From: AC-32 sp963717725
GTDB taxonomy: Bacteria; Actinomycetota; Thermoleophilia; Gaiellales; Gaiellaceae
Length of the DNA stretch: 64,000 nt
Assembly: GCA_963717725.1 (NCBI GenBank)
Contig: CAVQWS010000027.1
Coordinates: 1-64,000, forward strand
Direction of reading: 5' to 3'
Shown: positions 60,852 to 64,000 of the stretch, one piece after another
How positions within the stretch are numbered: position 1 is the first letter of the stretch
How the letters are laid out: each line of letters starts with the position of its first letter
The notes under the pieces: generated by a model
What the model was told of the DNA's origin: nothing
The model's input: the letters and a program-made list of their open reading frames with translations, nothing else
Databases searched by the model: none
Position numbers and translations under genes: made by a program

Positions 60852-61087
60852 TTCCTGCGGTCGTAGTCCTCGATCGTCGGCAGCTGGTCGAGGTCGCGCT
60901 CGACGCTGGCGGCGAACTCGTCCGTCTCGCTGCGCAGAACCCGGAGCTGCGACTTGCGCCGCGCACGTTCCCGCTTGCGCCGTGCCTCCGCGCCGAGGCG
61001 CTCGCTGAGCCGGGGCCACTCGGCGCCGATCACGACGGCGACCCCGCAGACCAGCAAAGCGAGAGACAGCCAGCTCACGGGATCCAT
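60848..61087 (-). CDS. Small membrane protein with basic coil
   Basis: 79 residues. One N-terminal membrane helix (DPVSWLSLALLVCGVAVVIG) is followed by a basic, helical tail (RLSERLGAEARRKRERARRK and a short acidic end QLPTIEDYDRRN). ATG 61087 is used. The end overlaps the S8 gene end by four bases. Function unknown, probably a small cytoplasm-facing anchored protein. Confidence 0.6.
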   Translation of the reverse strand: MDPVSWLSLALLVCGVAVVIGAEWPRLSERLGAEARRKRERARRKSQLRVLRSETDEFAASVERDLDQLPTIEDYDRRN

Positions 61088-61133
61088 ACTACCGACGCTA
61101 AACCGACCGCCAATAGGCGCCGATAAGGCAACG

Positions 61134-61292
61134 GTGAGCACGACGTTGATGATCCCGTGGTTCGCCTTCTGGGCGGCGTTGATGCGGGCGCTGTTCGTCC
61201 GCGCCCAGCTGCTACCGGCGACCTGCGCCCGGTGCGGGCTCCGCTACGAGCGATGCGCGCTCGGCGAGACCGTCTGCAGCTGCGCTCACTGA
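61134..61292 (+). CDS. Tiny cysteine-rich protein
   Basis: 52 residues from GTG 61134. A hydrophobic stretch (MIPWFAFWAALMRALFVR) is followed by CARCGLRYERC and VCSCAH, five cysteines that could bind zinc or form disulfides. AAGG lies near the start. Too short for reliable coding statistics, and its end overlaps the next gene (minus strand) by seven bases. Confidence 0.4.
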   Translation: MSTTLMIPWFAFWAALMRALFVRAQLLPATCARCGLRYERCALGETVCSCAH

Positions 61293-62632
61293 TCGAGGAT
61301 CGGCCTGCGCAACAGCGCCCCGTACGGCACGCCCGTCTTGGCGTCGGTGTAGACGGCGCGGTAGACGACAGGCCGTTGCGGCGGCCGGTCGACGAACGAG
61401 TACTCGCCGGCGTTGATCGGCGCGTGGCCGATGGGCGTCCGCAGCTCACCGGGCCGCTCACGGTAGATCGTCACCGTGCCGCTGGCGACACCCCCGACGT
61501 GGCCGCTGAGCAGCACCGAATCGCCGTCGTCCTCGGCTTCGATCGTCACCTTCGTCGTCACGTGCTGCGGCACGCGGAACCAGCGCAGCCCACCCGGCCC
61601 GCCGAGCAGCAGGTCGCGCCCGCCGCGCGGTGCGACCGCGTACCCGGAGACCCAGCCGTCCAGCTCGACCTTGCTCGCCCCGCGCACGATCGTCCCGGCC
61701 CAGAGGTTCGCGTCGCCGATCAGACCCAGGTCGTACTCGCTGATCCACTGGTTCGCCGCGATCTCGGGCCCGGTCGACGGTAGCGCCAGGGCGCTCGTCA
61801 GCGCGCGGTCGAGCACGAACGCCGAGCTAGCGAAACGGCGCCGGTCGACGAGGGTCACGGGCGCCGCCTCGAGGTCGAACGTGAGCATCGACTCGGTCCA
61901 GGCGGCGTGCATGATCCCGCTCGGGCTGAGGCCTGCAAAGACCGGGCCGATCGGGTAGTCGCCGATCCCTGCGTCCAGCCCGAGCCCGGTCCAATCCTTC
62001 TTGACGGGGTACCACTCGATCGTGCCCACGACGCCGCGGTAGCCATACGACTCGACCACGTGCGTGACGTTGCCGAACAGGATCGGCGCCGAAGGCGGCG
62101 GCACGAGGCTCTTCGGGAACCCCTCCTGCGTGATCCGCCGGGTCGAGATGCGCCCCTTGGCATCGACTCGCGACACGAGCAGTCGGCTCTTCAGGGTCGG
62201 GCCGTTCCAGCGCGTGTAGCTGATCGTCGGTAGCCCGCGGCGGCCGAGCGCCAGACCCGGCCAGCCGAGCCGGAAGAGCGCGCCCACCTTGGCGACCCGA
62301 ATCGTCTGCCAGCCGATCGAGCGCGGGCGCACGAGGACGATCGTGCGGTCGTCACCGCTCTGCACCAGCGCAACCGGCCCCGCGGCGCCGATCTCGAAGG
62401 CCACCGCGCTCGAGCCTGGAGGCACGGTTGCCGTCGCCTTCCGCGTCCAGTTACCTGTCGGCGCGCGCGTGGCGACGAAGAGCGTCGAGTTGTGCACCCA
62501 CGCGACCGAGGGCGTGCCCTTCGCATCGAGCGCGAGCAAGCCGTCCTGAACGCCGCGCGCAACAACCTCCGCCGAGGCCCCACCGGCGGTGACCAGCGCA
62601 ATCGCGGCGATGGACGCCGCTGACCGGAGCAT
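61286..62632 (-). CDS. Secreted protein, probably a beta-propeller
   Basis: 448 residues. Signal peptide LRSAASIAAIALVTAGGASA, then alternating strand-turn units (GLLALDAKGTPSVAWVHNST, GWPGLALGRRGLPTISYTRW, PVFAGLSPSGIMHAAWTESM) spaced by 50-70 residues, and a C-terminal beta-sandwich-like domain (DDGDSVLLSGHVGGVASGTV, YRAVYTDAKTG). The units resemble propeller blades with no Asp-box. No catalytic site was found. Function unknown. Confidence 0.72.
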   Translation of the reverse strand: MLRSAASIAAIALVTAGGASAEVVARGVQDGLLALDAKGTPSVAWVHNSTLFVATRAPTGNWTRKATATVPPGSSAVAFEIGAAGPVALVQSGDDRTIVLVRPRSIGWQTIRVAKVGALFRLGWPGLALGRRGLPTISYTRWNGPTLKSRLLVSRVDAKGRISTRRITQEGFPKSLVPPPSAPILFGNVTHVVESYGYRGVVGTIEWYPVKKDWTGLGLDAGIGDYPIGPVFAGLSPSGIMHAAWTESMLTFDLEAAPVTLVDRRRFASSAFVLDRALTSALALPSTGPEIAANQWISEYDLGLIGDANLWAGTIVRGASKVELDGWVSGYAVAPRGGRDLLLGGPGGLRWFRVPQHVTTKVTIEAEDDGDSVLLSGHVGGVASGTVTIYRERPGELRTPIGHAPINAGEYSFVDRPPQRPVVYRAVYTDAKTGVPYGALLRRPILDQ

Positions 62633-62689
62633 CCTCCGACGAGCTTAGCCGCTTGTCACGACATTCACTACGGCGATAGGCTCGCCGCC

Positions 62690-63211
62690 GTGCGGAAGGT
62701 CCTCTTTCTGAGCGTGGTCGTCCTGGGCCTTGCAGCCTCCGCGGGGGCGATGGTGCCGCCGTTCAAGCCGGCACAGGTCGCCGGCAACTGGAAGGGCACC
62801 TGGCACAACCTCACCTTCGGCAGCAGCGGGCCCGCCTTCATCCGAGCCAAGGCGATCGGCACGGGCAACAAGGCGAAGCTGAACTTCCTCTCGGACTTCG
62901 GCGGCAACGTCTTCGGCTGCACCAACCCGCCTGCCGACGGCGCGACCCTGACCAGGGGCGTCGGCGCGAACCACTGGGGCCCGGCCGGGTTCGTGATCAA
63001 GGGCAACTCGAAGGCATTCGGCAAGCTGACGGTGACCTACAACAACGTCAAGAAGACGATCGCCGGCAGCGGCAGCAACCCGACCTGCAACCCGGGGCTG
63101 ACCTGGAAGGTCAACGGCAAGTTCGCCGGCAAGACGTTCAGCGGGATCGTCAAGATCAATCTGCCGGACGGGAGCAAGGCGGTCAGCAAGATCTCCCTCA
63201 AGAAGAGCTAG
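62690..63211 (+). CDS. Small secreted protein, unknown function
   Basis: 173 residues from GTG 62690 with a signal peptide (RKVLFLSVVVLGLAASAGA). The mature domain is beta-rich (QVAGNWKGTWHNLTFGSSGP, NFLSDFGGNVFGCTNPPADG, then GKLTVTYNNVKKTIAGSGSN) and ends in a lysine-rich tail. Two cysteines may pair. A strand pattern like a lipocalin-like beta barrel is possible. No known family assigned. Confidence 0.7.
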   Translation: MRKVLFLSVVVLGLAASAGAMVPPFKPAQVAGNWKGTWHNLTFGSSGPAFIRAKAIGTGNKAKLNFLSDFGGNVFGCTNPPADGATLTRGVGANHWGPAGFVIKGNSKAFGKLTVTYNNVKKTIAGSGSNPTCNPGLTWKVNGKFAGKTFSGIVKINLPDGSKAVSKISLKKS

Positions 63212-63296
63212 GCTTCCCGCGGGGCTCAGGCCCCATCTATGCGGAACCGCTGACCGAGCACACGCGCTCTCGTTCCTTCGGCAGGGGGTTCTCCGC

Positions 63297-64000
63297 ATGC
63301 ACCGACTTCGCGGCACGCTGGCCGCACGCACGATCGGCAAGTCCTACGGCGAGACCGTCATCCTCGACGGGCTCTCGCTGGCCGTCACGCCGTCCAGCCG
63401 GATCGGCGTCGTCGGCCCGAACGGGATCGGCAAGTCGACGCTGCTGCGCCTGCTCGCCGGGGTCGAGGAGCCGGACGTCGGGTCGGTGATGCGTGAGCCG
63501 CCGGGCCTGAGCGTCGCCTACCTCGTCCAGGAGCGCGCGGCCGAGGGCCTCTCGGGCGGGGAGGCGGCGAGGCGACACCTCGAGGCGATCCTCGCCGCCG
63601 ATGCCGACGTGCTCCTGCTCGACGAGCCGACCAACGACCTCGACTTCGCCGGGCTCGAGCTACTGGAGCGATTCCTCGCCTCTCACCGCGGCGGCGTCGT
63701 CGCCGTCTCGCACGACCGCGCCTTCCTCGAGCTGATGACGAGCATCGTCGAGCTCGAGGCCGAGACGCGCCGCGTTCGGGTCTACGCCGGGGGCTGGAGC
63801 GAGTTCGCCGCCCAGCGTGAGGCCGCGCGCATACGGCACGAGTCGTCGTACGCAGGCTACGCCTCCGAGCGGGAACGGCTCGAAGAGCAGGCGCGCCGGA
63901 TGCGGCAGTGGGAGGAGCGCGGCTACGGCCAGGGGCGCAAGAAGAAGAAGTCGAAGGACGTGAAGAAGGCCGCCGCCAAGAAGCTCGGCCGGCTCGAGCA
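63297..64000 (+). CDS. ABC-F family ATPase (partial at the right edge)
   Basis: 234 residues visible; the frame continues beyond the window. Walker A is GPNGIGKST (about 41-49), the signature LSGGEAARR lies near 87, Walker B is VLLLDEPTNDLD, and the H-loop is AVSHDRAFLE. The ABC-F linker follows, with the RRMRQWEERGYGQGRKKKKS region. ABC-F proteins act on the ribosome, some giving antibiotic resistance. Only about six residues separate the Q-loop (YLVQ) from LSGGE, where other ABC-F proteins have 60 or more, so the helical subdomain of the first ATPase appears to be deleted. Confidence 0.85.
   Translation, partial: MHRLRGTLAARTIGKSYGETVILDGLSLAVTPSSRIGVVGPNGIGKSTLLRLLAGVEEPDVGSVMREPPGLSVAYLVQERAAEGLSGGEAARRHLEAILAADADVLLLDEPTNDLDFAGLELLERFLASHRGGVVAVSHDRAFLELMTSIVELEAETRRVRVYAGGWSEFAAQREAARIRHESSYAGYASERERLEEQARRMRQWEERGYGQGRKKKKSKDVKKAAAKKLGRLE

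Overview
The window is GC-rich DNA from an actinobacterium-like genome. Much of the base composition comes from third codon positions, and GTG or TTG starts are common. WhiA, a DivIVA-domain coiled coil, HemQ, a class III cyclase fused to an ATPase, and many secreted beta-propeller proteins together suggest the class Thermoleophilia (Solirubrobacterales/Gaiellales-like). No rRNA is present and the placement is an inference from gene content. Most of the window is ordinary chromosome; about 3.8-20.3 kb and 55.8-58.3 kb look accessory.

Layout. 1-3.8 kb: a response-regulator remnant and a large cyclase/ATPase/TPR protein. 3.9-5.9 kb: three unrelated single genes (cupin, SDR, NTF2-like), each bracketed by the same roughly 30-bp repeat. 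6-7.1 kb: two coupled phage-like genes, then a lone Flp pilin gene. 7.7-20.6 kb: secreted propeller proteins, small membrane or hypothetical genes, CorA, several gene remnants, and long intergenic stretches with a duplicated structured element. 20.7-28.6 kb: L,D-transpeptidase, HIT protein, hemA-hemL, an RTX-like secreted protein, a DivIVA-like protein and GerW. 28.9 kb: tRNA-Gly(CCC). 29-38.9 kb: class I aldolase facing a kch-argS-glpX operon, then an M48 protease, a phosphoesterase and an ECF sigma factor with a secreted partner. 39-46.5 kb: Ser/Thr kinase, ECF sigma factor, the glycolytic operon gap-pgk-tpiA-gpmI, whiA and ogt. 46.5-55.8 kb: pruA, a BNR protein, an MFS exporter, uvrC, a glycosidase-like protein, hemQ and bcp. 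55.8-58.4 kb: a decayed segment with a TreT-like glycosyltransferase, bracketed by tRNA-Leu(CAG) and a copy of that tRNA's 3' end. 58.4-64 kb: a subtilase with a frameshifted tail, secreted proteins, and an ABC-F ATPase running off the end.

Functional links. Aldolase, GlpX and gap-pgk-tpiA-gpmI cover central triose metabolism in both directions. hemA-hemL and hemQ are the first two and the last steps of haem synthesis by the coproporphyrin route. Signalling is represented by the cyclase, the kinase and two ECF sigma factors. Several conserved enzymes (Pgk, HemL, ABC-F, ArgS) are shorter than usual or have altered signature motifs. Three repeat families occur: a 30-bp motif in five copies, a two-hairpin REP-like element in three copies, and a 100-bp structured element in two copies. 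No CRISPR array, integrase or complete insertion sequence was found.
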